This document shows, piece by piece, positions 1 to 10,929 of a stretch of 64,000 nt of DNA (the stretch's first letter is position 1; every line of letters begins with the position of its first letter). The position numbers and the translations under genes are program-made. The notes below the pieces were generated by a model. It saw only the letters and a program-made list of their open reading frames with translations, searched no databases and was not told the DNA's origin. The stretch covers positions 310,001-374,000 of the forward strand of contig NW_019091422.1 of the NCBI RefSeq assembly GCF_001949145.1, given 5' to 3'. This stretch comes from Acanthaster planci. Its lineage: Eukaryota; Echinodermata; Asteroidea; Valvatida; Acanthasteridae.

Positions 1-122
1 ATGAGCTACAAACATCTCACTGTCAGGGGCTAGCTGTGAGACTTAAATTTTTGAAACTTACAATAAAATTTTTTTTAAATATGAAAAAAGTAATTTGCAT
101 GTTATTTTCTATGTGTAACTAG

Positions 123-574
123 GAGAAGTTTTTGGATGCGAAAGTGACAGTGATTTCAGACACGAAACAGCCGACGGTCATCCTGAAACGAACTGCGACT
201 CCAGCCCCGGCCAACAGCAGTGGACGTCGGTGGACTACGCACGAAGCGAGCACGAGGCCAAGATGGCCTTGCTAGCCATCCAGATGGAGACGGCCCACGA
301 GCAGCGACAGCTGGCCCGCGAGATACGTGAACAGACACGGAAGCGGTTCCGACTGGAGATCCAGGTGCTGGAGGAGAAGAGAAGATATCGGAGGATGAAG
401 ATGAAGGCTCTATATCCTCAGGGACACTCAATGTTACCCTGTACCCACGAACCTGGCGGAGACCTGGCATCCGAAAAGACGGTTGACTGTGGTAAGGCGC
501 CACCACCGGACAAACAAACATCTGCGTCTAGACACTGTCAGAACGCAGAGCAAGCAGTGGTCAAAGCAACATAG
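123..574 (+). CDS. Terminal coding exon of an unrecognised gene, basic coiled coil
   Basis: An acceptor-like TAG at 120-122 opens a reading frame that runs in phase to the stop at 572-574, so this is probably the last exon of a gene that starts left of the window. The encoded tail begins with an acidic, Ser/Asp-rich stretch. It continues into a long charged helix (from about 245 to 410) rich in Glu, Arg, Gln and Lys with heptad-like Leu/Ile spacing (ALLAIQMETAHEQRQLAREI), then a short basic RRYRRMKMK segment. Such basic coiled coils often end Myb/SANT-like or transposase-derived nuclear proteins, but no diagnostic domain is visible and I do not assign a function. A polyadenylation-type AATAAA lies near 953-958, which fits a 3' UTR of about 380 bases. 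Both the frame choice and the exon start are inferred. Confidence 0.45.
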
Positions 575-952
575 TTAACACTTAAGTGCTGTTCAGTTAT
601 CAAAACAATGTTGCTGTCTTTGCAAGAGGTTCTTGACGCCCAATCAGTGTGTATATAAACGTAATGTACCTGCGAACAGCAAGAGATCAAAAGGAGAGCT
701 TTCTCACTGTGTACCTGTGGAAAATGCATTTATTAGCCAGCATGTTCACGGCTGGCCTGAACAGATTTTAAGTTTACCAAGGTGAGGAACACGACGTTGC
801 AAGAGGACTGTTGATGTGGCAACGTGTGCCCAAAGTGTCGAAGCTGTATTATCATGTTTTACGGAAGCCTACTTCGGTGGATCTATAAGAAAAGTTGTTG
901 GGTTCAGGCTACAAAAGGAGTAAGGAATCTGCGAGGGTTCCTGAACACATTG

Positions 953-958
953 CAATAA
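953..958 (+). promoter_or_regulatory. Polyadenylation signal AATAAA of the left-end gene
   Basis: AATAAA followed at once by a second overlapping ATAAAA, about 380 bases after the stop at 574. It is the first canonical signal downstream of that stop. Confidence 0.4.
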
Positions 959-2565
959 AATAAAATGAACACTGAAAACTGGTGCGTTCTACGTACTGCC
1001 GACATCTCATTAAGAAAAATCAAAACCTTGTTTCAACGTTCTCCATCTTCCGGTCGTGACCGTATAACACTTTGTCATATTTTAAAGAAAGATTTTTTCC
1101 GTGTAAGTCCGCATCAAACTAAATAGCCTCTTCGAGTCCTGAAAACAAAATGTTTGTCCCAAAGAGATTTGGCGACAGTCAGGCGTCCGTTTCAGACACA
1201 TTATCTCCTACGCTGGAATTTTTAAAGTTTGCCATAAGTAATGACGATAAAATCTCAACACACGGCATTGTACTGCAGCTTTAGGGATATCAGCGCGAAT
1301 CAATTTGCATGGAATTGGTTTTGTTCATTCCATATAGAGCCAGCTTTGTTATAATCCTTTGTGCTTCCCGTGATAAACACCAGCATACAGTGGCATTATC
1401 ACAATCATTACAAATGCAGTCGTTTCAATTGTGAGCCCAATAATTCTAAACAGTCCTGTTTATTCATTCCCGATTTCCATAAGCCTTATTTGCACACCGA
1501 TTTGTAAAAACACCAAATTAATTTGTCAGTCTAAATTAAATGGCCAAATTTCACTGAGGAAAATAAGTAACGTATGCGTCATTAATTCAAATTCTTATTT
1601 TCCTCCTTTGCCTCGGAAAAAAAAAACGATATTGAAATACACTAAGTGCATGTAATCACCCAGAACGAAACCTTCTCCACGATCACCTGAGAGAGGGCGG
1701 GCTTCAAGCTCACCGAGGAGACACTTCCAGGGTTGTCAAGGCCATGACATAACGGGAAATTCCCGATGAGAAACGACCTATTCGGTTGAGCCGTGGCATT
1801 ATGGTCTAGTTTCTAGCTCCCACCAACATCCTCGTTGTAGATGATCAAGAAACTGACCAAACTCCTTGCAGCGGACTTAAACGATTCCTATTTTTACCAT
1901 ACTAAACCGTAAGTACTACGATCAAATGCCGTTACGTGTACATAATGCCTCAATACCTTTGGTTCTAGTGTGCGGAACGTGACTTAGAAACTAATCTGTG
2001 GCCCTGTGTGGGCTCATAATATTTTGTAAAAATACATGGACAAGGACTACAGTCTTCATGACCGTGGGGGCTACACATTACGATCATTGTGGCTGAGAGA
2101 ACCGCGTATAACGTGTTGGAAGTGCCAGGCCTCTCGAGCATGGGTCAATCAAGACCCTAGCTCAGTGACAGATCAGGCCAACAGGAATCGAAAACGTGCC
2201 CGATGCCATTCCTCCGCTGCCACGTACGTGTTAACGTTGCACCATGTTGAAATCTGTTTGGTCCAAAAAAATACACGGTTAATTTGTAATTCGCAAACCA
2301 AATTCCGCAAAATGTTTTTACACCCGCACACATGTAGGCCTATATAGGCGCGGGCAGCTTATGGAAGTTGAACTGAGAATAACTTCTCAATCGGGTAAAA
2401 CAACCTAGTTTCAAGCTAATTGGCATCTTATACTGTATAATCAGCAACACTATTAACAGGGATTCACTTTTCCAGAATTTGTCCAACTCACTAAACTCTG
2501 GAATATCTGGAAGTCTTATCTATCTCTGGAATATCATTTCAGTGATACCCGTATGATGTCTCATC
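959..2565. other. Intergenic stretch before the first TerD gene
   Basis: Only short chance frames are present. An acceptor-like TTTCAG at 2536-2541, 24 bases before the first TerD start codon, may mark an upstream 5' UTR intron. I see no RNA gene or recognisable repeat. Confidence 0.4.
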
Positions 2566-4174
2566 ATGAAATGTGACAAGTGCGGAGTGAATAAACTCTC
2601 CAACGAATTTCCACCAAGGGCCCTGTCTGACTCCTGCGAACACGCTGCCCTCCACTGCATCAGAGTAAATATAGAATCTTAATCACACATTGTTGACCTC
2701 TCCTTACTTTTAAATATTCATCGACAAGAGCAGGGTGCATAGTCAATTAAATTATAATGTCATTTTTCTGTTTTAAAGTGCACATGTATTTAAACGCTTC
2801 ACGCCACATACTGAAAATATTAACAGATAATCGATATTCACAGTTTGCTGTGGTTTCTTAACATGGTTTCTGTAAAAAATGAAGTACAAGTACAAAATTG
2901 GTGAAATAAAAAAGGAGGCATTAACGTGAGTTGATATGGCACATTATTTTGCTTGTTTCAAGCAATCTCCAATAAATTCCAAATTTGTGGTTTTTTGTAG
3001 TGTGTTTTGAGTCATGTGGAACAACATGGCAAGTGTTCCCAATGCGAAAGCCAAGTAAGTCAAGACTCCACACGTCTTAGACGATGCTACAACCAACTGA
3101 AGGCACTGTTTCCGGTGTACGAACCAACATGCGTCCCTCCACCAGAAACGACGACCGGTCAGAAAGACTACGTGAGTGTGGCCATGCTGAACGGCGACAA
3201 CACTAACGTCCAACTCAAGCCGTCCATGACCGTTGCAAGATTGAGAGAGATAGTCAAAGAAAATCTCGGCGTACCAACCCAGAGTCAACAGCTGATTTAC
3301 AATGGTACAGAAATGAAGGTGGGACATTTCATACTATCCAATAACCGTCATGCCAAACGATTCCTCAGTGAGACACAAACTGTCGGAGTGACTGAAATTG
3401 TGAACTAAATCCAACAATAACTCGCCGGTTCAGTAACTTTATGACACCAAAGTTCGACAAAAAACAGAACACCTGTGTGGATGTGTTAATTATTGCGTTA
3501 GTAACCTTCCTATGCATGCTGTCTTCCTTTCTCATTGCTTGTCTTTTTTGTGTTTTCCCATGTAGGAATTCACAGATGACAAGGCAGCTGCCACCCTCGG
3601 CCACTACAAGGTGTTACCCACAACGACCATCTACGTCAGACGCCTCTTGTTCTCGGCCCCCGAAAACAACCTGAACAAGGTGGTGTTCGACCTGCACTGG
3701 GGCTACCCGTCAACTGGCAGGGACTTCCTAGATGCAACGGCCATAATCTTCAGCGGCACAGAACTCATCGATTACCTGGATTACAGGAAATTGTCGCACG
3801 AATCACTGCGACATTCGGGCGACCGCATGGACGACAGGGCCAGGACCGGTCACCACTTCATGAACGTAGACTTGCAACAAGTACCCAGCTCTTTCACGCA
3901 TATTTTCTTCACTCTCAGTTCCTGGCAGTCACCTACTATCGCCAAGTTCCCCAACCCGAGCCTGAGGTTTTATGAAGAGTCAGACCCGGACACGATGCTG
4001 TGCGAGGACACTATCACCAGGGTCAATCACTCCCAGGCGATAGTGATGTGTTGGCTGTCCAGGAACAAAGGAAAATGGTGCGTGTATAGTGCTGGCAGGG
4101 CCTCGAACGGAAACTCCGAAGACTATGAACCTCTGTATGAAACAATCACTGACATCATCGCCAATGGGTTGTAG
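2566..4174 (+). CDS. RING-like / ubiquitin-like / TerD-domain protein, copy A
   Basis: Exons 2566-2664, 3001-3318 and 3566-4174 (stop included) join in phase 0 to give 341 residues. Residues 3-48 hold a RING-like pattern: Cys3-x2-Cys6, Cys24-x-His26, Cys31-x2-Cys34, Cys45-x2-Cys48; the first intron cuts it after residue 33. About 90-167 is a ubiquitin-like fold (QQLIYNGTEMK, then TLGHYKV and TTIYVRRL, matching ubiquitin's RLIFAGKQL and STLHLVLRL regions). About 175-341 is a TerD-type domain: LHWGYPSTGRDFLDATAIIF, HSGD, VDL, FFTLSSW, FYEE and a C-terminal GKWCVYSAGRAS. TerD is a bacterial stress and tellurite-resistance family that binds calcium. The combination suggests a ubiquitin-pathway adaptor or ligase with a TerD sensor, but no function is shown. 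The ATG at 2566 is chosen because it aligns with copy B; the earlier ATG at 2553 runs into a stop after seven codons. The introns exclude bacterial contamination. Confidence 0.85.
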
Positions 4175-6067
4175 CAACAATCTCAACCACACCAAGACTG
4201 CTAAAATAGACATAAAGAAAATAGCATGGCACGATTTGTCTTTTTAAAACGTATTCTTTAATGAAAAGGTACTATTAATAGGTATTATTGCACTCCCAAA
4301 AACATGAACAAAGTATCTACCCTCCCAAAGAGGAGATTTTAAGAAGTGACTTAATTAAAGTGGTTAGCAAGATCCACGATTTGATGTTTTGTAATTTAGT
4401 GCCTCCGTTCATTGTCATTCTTGTATGATGTGATATCTGGACAAGAATCAGCATCAAACGCCGATTTAGCACAAAATGTAACAGCAAAAATAATAAATTT
4501 AGCATGCGTTGTAATGTGTACATTAGCTTGTGCTCAGATTCAGTGCAAATGGATAGTAAAGCGTGATCAGCGTGGTACACAAGACAAAAGCAGGAAATGG
4601 ATTGATGTTTTACATTCATTTAATACATTTTGATAAACCCTCACAATACGCAGAAAAAATCGTGTGGCTTTCAAGGGGTTGTATGCTTCCAAAATGTTGA
4701 GGAGACTAGATAGTGATCATGCTGTTGAAATTAAAGGTGATCATGTAGGATAATTGTTTTTTTTTCCTTTGTAATACATTCACAGTAGATTTACACGTAT
4801 TTCACATAATTTGACACATTTTAATTAAAGTCTCCAGGAGTTTTGTCATTGTCATTTGTGATTCAGTTTTTATCACCGTGAAAGATATTCATAGCTGGCC
4901 TGCCGGATTAATTTTCCAAATTTGGTAAGATCAAATTTGGGGCATGGAGAGGCTTTTTTATTGGTCAGATGATCTCGATTGGCAAGAGGGGTATTAATCT
5001 GTTCCGTTTTCATGTTTGTTTAAATGAGACGTACGCTGTTACCAAATAATATACTGAATGTGGACTATGACATAAATCATAGTTAATTGCTTGTTCTTTT
5101 ATACATTCAGAACTTAGAGCGCGGAGAGGAGGGCTGCAATTATTTAAAGACTAGACCAATATTCAAGGAGAGGTCGTAGCTGCGGTGGACTTGACGCGAG
5201 CGTGCAAATCACGACGTCTTGGTTGCGCCTCTGCAGTAATGACTTGAAATTCCTGTTACCAAGTTACACTATGCCTGTTTTTATCCTTGTAATGTGACAT
5301 TTCCGAAGGTTTACCATGTCAAATTTTTGATCTGGACCTTATTTGTGCATTCACTCCACAGTTGTCATTTCACACGGTCCCTGAATTGCTGAACCAGTGG
5401 GGCGGGGCGGGAAGTTGGATCACGCGACTGTGTTTCTCAGCCGGGAAACCCCCCGACTGAGAAATCCACGGCCATACGTACTCGATACAACCTGAAACCA
5501 CGACCTTTGACGTCAATGTTTTGATGTGCGTGGGGCTAGGCTGACAGAAAAACATTATTCAGATCTGTGTCTGATAGTGTATTGCGTGTTTTCGGAAAAA
5601 CCCACATTGCGAAATGACATTTTTGTGGCATATTGGTGTATGGACGGCCTAGTGTAAAAAATATAACTCCTAACGACCACTGGAGGCATTCAGGGCATGG
5701 CAAACTCGCCGATTTCGGATCTTGCTCAGAGATACAGTACTTGTACGCCCTGTCCATCCAGGTGTACCCCTATAACGTCGTAGTACATTACAAATTGGTA
5801 CACTGATTTTCGTAGCCAATACATCGACCAACCAAACCCCAAAAGCTTCCTTCATCGTCTTTTCATAACCAAACCCGTACCTATAGTATACGTAGTAATT
5901 AGATTCGACTTCAGGGTGTACCGGGGCTGTACTCGCCGGCTTGACCCACGAAACAACCCGTCGTCTCGCCGGTCCGCTACTCGTGTGTCAACTACGTTCA
6001 GCTTTGACGGACTGGTAGCCCTTGGCGTCGTTCAGTGTTCCCGAGATCGCAAGCTTTTTCCACCGCC
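4175..6067. other. Spacer between the two TerD paralogues
   Basis: Contains the 3' UTR of copy A, with an AATAAA-like signal near 4490, and the unassigned upstream region of copy B. No homology between this spacer and the one upstream of copy A is obvious by eye, so the duplicated unit appears limited to the transcribed gene. No other gene is supported. Confidence 0.4.
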
Positions 6068-7601
6068 ATGAAATGTGGCAAGTGTGACGTTCAGAAGCTC
6101 TCCCGTGAGTTCCCGCCATGGACCTTGGTGGAGTCCTGCAACCACGCTGTACTGCACTGTCTGAGGGTAATCATATTTCTGTGTCCACATTACATGTACA
6201 TGTGTATCACTGCTTTGCCTTCGAGACTTAGTGTTGAATTTATTGAGGTTATGCATGATTGTATTCGAAGATAACTTGCAGATACGAGGATGATCATGTA
6301 ACACAAATTTCTTCGATTTATAATTAGTGACGGCCAAGCATTATCTTCCACACTGAAGACGAGTGTGTTGGAAATGTTTCAATTTAGGCAGTAGGCCTAC
6401 ATATATTTTTATTACACTTTTTATGCAGTGTGTGACGGCACATGCTGAACAGCATGGACAATGCTCTCAGTGTGGGAACGATGCCAGCCAAACCTCCAGT
6501 CGTCTGAAACAGTGCTACTATCAACTGAAGGCACTGTTTCCCGAATATGAGCCCACGTTTGTCCCCCAGACCGCCACGGTGACGACTGGTGAGACAGGCT
6601 ACATCAGCATGGCGATGCTGAATGGCGACAGCACCAGTGTGCAGCTGAATCCCGCCATGACAGTGTCCAGGCTGAAAGAAATTATTAGACAGAGTTTGAA
6701 GGTGCCGCTGGAGAATCAACAGCTGGTTTATAACGGGAAAGAAATGAAGGTATATTGGAGACCGTAAAATATATGACTCTTTTCACTGAAACGGGCGTCT
6801 TGAAAAGACGAGAAACTGTCCATGCCTACTGGCCTCCGCCGTCCCACTTCAATGACCTGCTATATAGATGTACATGTAGTATTTTTGACGCCATGCATCT
6901 TTATACAACTTGTAACAAATTCATAGAACAGCCTGCAGCTGCAGCTCATTTTGAATGACGTTCTCTAATTCTTTCTGTGATCTTTCATTTTACAGGAACT
7001 CACTGATACACATGCTCAGGCGACCCTTGGCTCTTATCAGGTGGTTCCTAAAACGACCATCCATGTCCGGAGGCTTCTTTACGCAGCACCGTCAGGCTTG
7101 GACAAGGTTGTCTTTGACCTGTACTGGGGCTATCCGACAAATGGCAGGGACTATCTTGACGCAAGTGTGCTTGTCTTTGAAGGAGTCAAGCTTTTGTACG
7201 TTCTTGATTACCGCCATACAGTGCGACCCGCCATGTGCCATTCGGGAGATCTGATGGATGATTATGCTCGTAAAGGCCATCACTTGATCAAAGTTAATCT
7301 TCACAGCATCCCAAGTGCGACCACTCACCTGTTCTTCACCCTCAGCGCTTGGAATTCACCCACTGTCTCCAGATACCCAAATCCCAGTCTAAGGTTCTAC
7401 GAAGAGTCTAACCCTGGCAAGATGCTCTGCGAGGACACCATCAAGAAACTGAACTACTCCCAGGCCATAGTCATGGGCTGGTTGGCGAGGCACGGCGGGA
7501 AATGGTGTGTCTTTAGCGCTGGCAAGGCATCGGCTGGCAACGCCAAAAACTACAGCTGTCTCGTGTCAACAATACAAGGCATCATCATAAATGGGTTGTA
7601 G
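6068..7601 (+). CDS. RING-like / ubiquitin-like / TerD-domain protein, copy B
   Basis: Exons 6068-6166, 6429-6749 and 6996-7601 (stop included), all joined in phase 0, encode 341 residues. Intron positions match copy A, so the two arose by tandem duplication. The RING-like Cys/His set is fully kept (Cys3, Cys6, Cys24, His26, Cys31, Cys34, Cys45, Cys48). The ubiquitin-like part has QQLVYNGKEMK followed by TLGSYQV and TTIHVRRL. The TerD part has LYWGYPTNGRDYLDASVLVF, CHSGD, VNL, FFTLSAW, FYEE and GKWCVFSAGKAS. The glycine/acidic loop that follows SGD in bacterial TerD is replaced here, as in copy A, by a tract with Gly-His-His (KGHH here, TGHH in copy A). The copies differ most in the linker after the finger (residues 49-88). 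A good AATAAA lies 28 bases past the stop. Function is unknown; a role in stress or microbial response is inference from the TerD and ubiquitin modules. Confidence 0.85.
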
Positions 7602-7628
7602 GTCTAAATATGAATCAGGAAGTCAGAA

Positions 7629-7634
7629 AATAAA
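7629..7634 (+). promoter_or_regulatory. Polyadenylation signal of TerD copy B
   Basis: AATAAA 28 bases after the stop at 7601, the usual place for a short 3' UTR. Confidence 0.55.
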
Positions 7635-8299
7635 GAAAAACACAACCAGAGTTTGGTCCTTTCTAGTATTTAGCAACAGCAGAACGACTGGCTGTTCGGA
7701 AGGATAACGCCCCGTGAATTGTGCTCCGCAAACCAGTTTTCTAACTTCAACATTTGCCTCATCCTATAACATTTTATAAGGTACATTACACGATATTTCC
7801 CCGGCCTGTTTTCTAAATAAGCATGGTTAATAATTGACCAAATCTCTCTACATTTTCATATGTGCGTTACTGTGGCAAGTAATGATAACATCTGCAGACA
7901 GCCTTAAATATTTCTCAATTGGTTGCTTATTTTTAATGAGACATTTTACCTATATTTCATTTTCTTTTATTGGGCACTGTGTTTCTAGAAGCGTTTCCCA
8001 ATCAAAATCATACTAACAAATGAAATGTGTCTTGAGTGTAAAACATGTGTTTTGTTCATAAAAAACAAGAGTCGGTAGCAGCCGAAAATTAAATTAAGCT
8101 TTATACGAACAATATGATGCATAGATGTCTTGTTAACTGCACCATCCCAATAATGTGAATTTTTATGTAAATACAGGAATATTTGGCCTACGTCGCTTGG
8201 GGTGAGTGTGTGTTTACCATACATTTGTACATGCCCGAGCGACTTAATTATAAGACACATATATCATAAGTCCTGGGTAGCCTGTAACCTCTACAGTTT

Positions 8300-8472
8300 T
8301 AAAGGTGGGAGGAAACCCCAGAGAAATAATTCTGGGTCAAACCCGAGGAATCAGGTAGAGACTGAAACCCCAATACACGTGTGGACCGAGCCGGGAATCA
8401 AACCTGGGCCGCAGTCCGCAGAGGTTAAAGGCGGGGAAAGAACTATTTTGCTAACCCGACCAACTCACCAGA
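8300..8472 (-). repeat. SINE-like repeat, family 1
   Basis: Shares an ordered series of blocks with 39941-40100: GGTGGGAGGAAACCCC, a GAAACCC block, a CAATCCACATG-like block, a degenerate GGGATTCGAACCC and a CACCAACC-like end. Read on the minus strand, the GGGTTCGAATCCC-like block resembles a tRNA B box, pointing to a tRNA-derived SINE in reverse orientation. The B box in this copy is decayed. Confidence 0.55.
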
Positions 8473-9939
8473 GTTGCATCCAATATGTGGCCTAGCAAAC
8501 ACTGACAAAAAGCAAACGCATGAGCTTTCTTCACGGTTCTCTTATATTGGAGAGTGGCTGAAGAATCAAAATGATTTCAGTATAGACATTGATTTCCTCA
8601 AGAGACCGGGCTATCTTTTTGGAAGGCAATTTTGAGAGTTGTCAACCAAAGCGAGCTTTTCGAAAAGCTGTTACATCTGAGTTTATCTCATCTGCACTAT
8701 CCACTGTCCGCATCCATCAACTGACGACGGATTGAAGAGTCAAGGCCGAGGGGTGTTATAATTATCCCCTGATTCCCAAGTTGCTCGTCTCAATCAGCGC
8801 GGCCTGTCTCCTTCGCGTCTGCGCAAAATCAGACCCAAGTTTGGATCGACTCGGTTCCACCACATAGACTTGAATGTAGCTGTTAGCCTGCTTCAAATAA
8901 TTATATTTCTAGATTAAATAATACATCCTACCATAACACAATCATGTCATATTGCAGATCTTCAGAAATTGGAGTTTGGGGCAATTTTCTCCTTTCTCGT
9001 AAATGTTCCAGGATGGTGGCCTTTTCCCTATCCGTTCGCCAAACACCCATGCGTAAACCTGGGGAGGGTGTATATATCCCCTCATTTGGGGGGGGGGTGG
9101 ACTATTGAATCATCCTGCCCACACACACTTTAAGTTTTGGTGAGCACAAGTTTAAAGTGGACTGTAAAGAATTTTTCAGACTTCCTTATGACTAAAATGC
9201 ATTCAATATCATTCATAAACGGGACAGCGATTTAAAAAGCCATAAATGTGCCCTTATGAATACATATTACAGATAGAGTACATGTACATCAATATCATGA
9301 ACACTGCTCCCAATATCACCCCCCCCCACCAGCTTTCCAAATTTGCTCACATGTACATGTACGTCTGTGGATTTCAAGTGCATTTAAACGTGTATATCGA
9401 TGTACGGTTGTACATGTACAATGTACATGTATACCATACAGTGATGTACATGTACTATTTGTAAGAAACAAGCAACCGCGACCGCACAGACTCCTTTTGC
9501 GAGAACAGTGTACGTGTACGTGACTGTGCCGCGCTCCTGGAGGGTGCAGACCACTAATTCAAGTGAGAATGTTTGACCAGCTCATTAGCATTAAAAGTGC
9601 CCCCACCCACAGTATCTTTTGAAAAAGGAGATTGTTTGGCGAGTACATAAAATTATATGGCTGAGAAAAAGACTTACTGCAGAGGGATGTCACACGGCTG
9701 CTACCGCAAGTCACGGTAATTTACGAAGTATATCGCTTTTGGGGAAGTGACTTTGTTTTGGGTTGAATATTTAAAGGGAAATTGCCAAATTGAGAAGAGA
9801 TGATTAAAGATATAGGACTTGGCAGCAATTTTATTTTTGTTTCAAAAACTCCAGTGATGTTGAATTGCATTGTATTTGTCCCTGAACTTTTAAAGCAGGT
9901 TTCAACAGGGCTAGAATTAGTGTCCTGTATCACCCCGAA

Positions 9940-10050
9940 GTACAATGTACATGTACATGTACTGTACATGTACATGTACATGTACTGTACATGTACAATG
10001 TACGTGTGTACAGTACATACATGTACATGTACACGTTACGAAGAGTACAG
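9940..10050. repeat. ACATGTAC palindromic simple repeat
   Basis: Nearly continuous run of the self-complementary octamer ACATGTAC with TACTGTAC and TACAATGTAC interruptions. Smaller clusters sit at 9280-9450 and across 59,800-63,850. The run is able to fold back on itself. Confidence 0.75.
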
Positions 10051-10463
10051 TACTTGCACGTGCAAGCGGTAATATATACAGGTACAAATGGCGTCAGTAC
10101 TGTTAATAATGCAAGAGCTAGGGGGCCGGGGGTTGGAAAGGGAATTTCCTGAGTGTACGAAACTCCGACGCAGTATTTCTTGCTTCAAATTTCAGTGCTG
10201 GGGAGCTTGAGGGGCTCCCATATTTACGCACATGCCATCCAGTCATCAAGACAAACAGTGTGTGGATCGAGGGCCCGCGATGTGAGTGGTTGGGTTCTTT
10301 GTGGGGGACTCTGAGCACAGTGTCAAGTAGACATCAGATAGGAACGCGATCGTGACATGCGGCCACCAGAGGTTTTTTGGCACTAGCCTGTGCGTTCTAC
10401 CCTGGGAGTGTTGGCGTCCGGCGCAGCCACACATTGCCGAAGGAACCCGCATACTCCACATTG

Positions 10464-10810
10464 GTAAGATTTCCGAAATATGTGCTGAGTATTTTAGATG
10501 AAACTACACAAACGAGACGGTTGTGCCTTATTTAATGATTGCATGTGAATGTTAAGATTGCATTGTTTTTCATTAAATGGGTTAGGGCAGTCAAAGTCGT
10601 GCGGACTATTGAATTTCTTTGGGTGGGCGTTACTAGTCTACGGGTTGGTAGAAACGAACCCTTCCGGAACTAGAACACCTTCCTCTTAGTGGTGCTTCAA
10701 TTATTTTGGTTGCCCTTCCCTGCAAAATTAATTGAAACGTCTTAAAAAAAATAGACAAAAATCTTTTCTTCAACTGAAATCCAATTAATTTGTCTTTCAT
10801 TATACTACAG
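10464..10810 (+). other. Putative 5' UTR intron of the RNF213-like gene
   Basis: A donor GTAAGA at 10464 and an acceptor TATACTACAG ending at 10810 bracket 347 bases without a coding frame. Exon sequence from 10811 leads into the start codon at 10849. An upstream non-coding exon ending at 10463 is therefore likely; where it begins is not visible. Confidence 0.4.
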
Positions 10811-10848
10811 GCCCCGTTTACGTTTCTCTGAAGCAACGAGTAAGAAAA

Positions 10849-10929
10849 ATGGCATCTTCACGACATAGTCAAGGCCCCAGCACCGGAAGGGAAACAAACG
10901 TTGACACGGCAACTAGAAAAAGAGAAGGA
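10849..10929 (+). CDS. RNF213: RNF213-like coding exon 1
   Basis: Twenty-seven codons from an ATG, polar and basic (Ser, Arg, Thr rich), ending in a perfect GTAAGT donor in phase 0. The next frame at 14870 also begins in phase 0 after an acceptor, and no competing coding sequence lies between. The link rests on phase and splice signals only. Confidence 0.6.

Larger units (their letters stand above)
7640..10400. other. Intergenic region upstream of the RNF213-like gene
   Basis: About 2.8 kb with no supported gene. It holds a SINE-like element (8300-8472), short G and C runs near 9090 and 9320, and blocks of ACATGTAC-type simple repeat at 9280-9450 and 9940-10050. The RNF213-like transcript probably starts near the right end of this stretch. 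Confidence 0.4.

Noticed and set aside
2566-7601. Bacterial contamination or very recent horizontal transfer for the TerD genes
   Set aside because: Both genes have GT-AG introns at matching places, animal-like codon use and fused ubiquitin-type domains, so they are long-standing animal genes even if TerD is ultimately of bacterial origin.
10351-10385. CTCF-like site (GCGGCCACCAGAGG) near the RNF213 5' end
   Set aside because: Single partial match to a vertebrate motif in an uncertain invertebrate; too weak to call.
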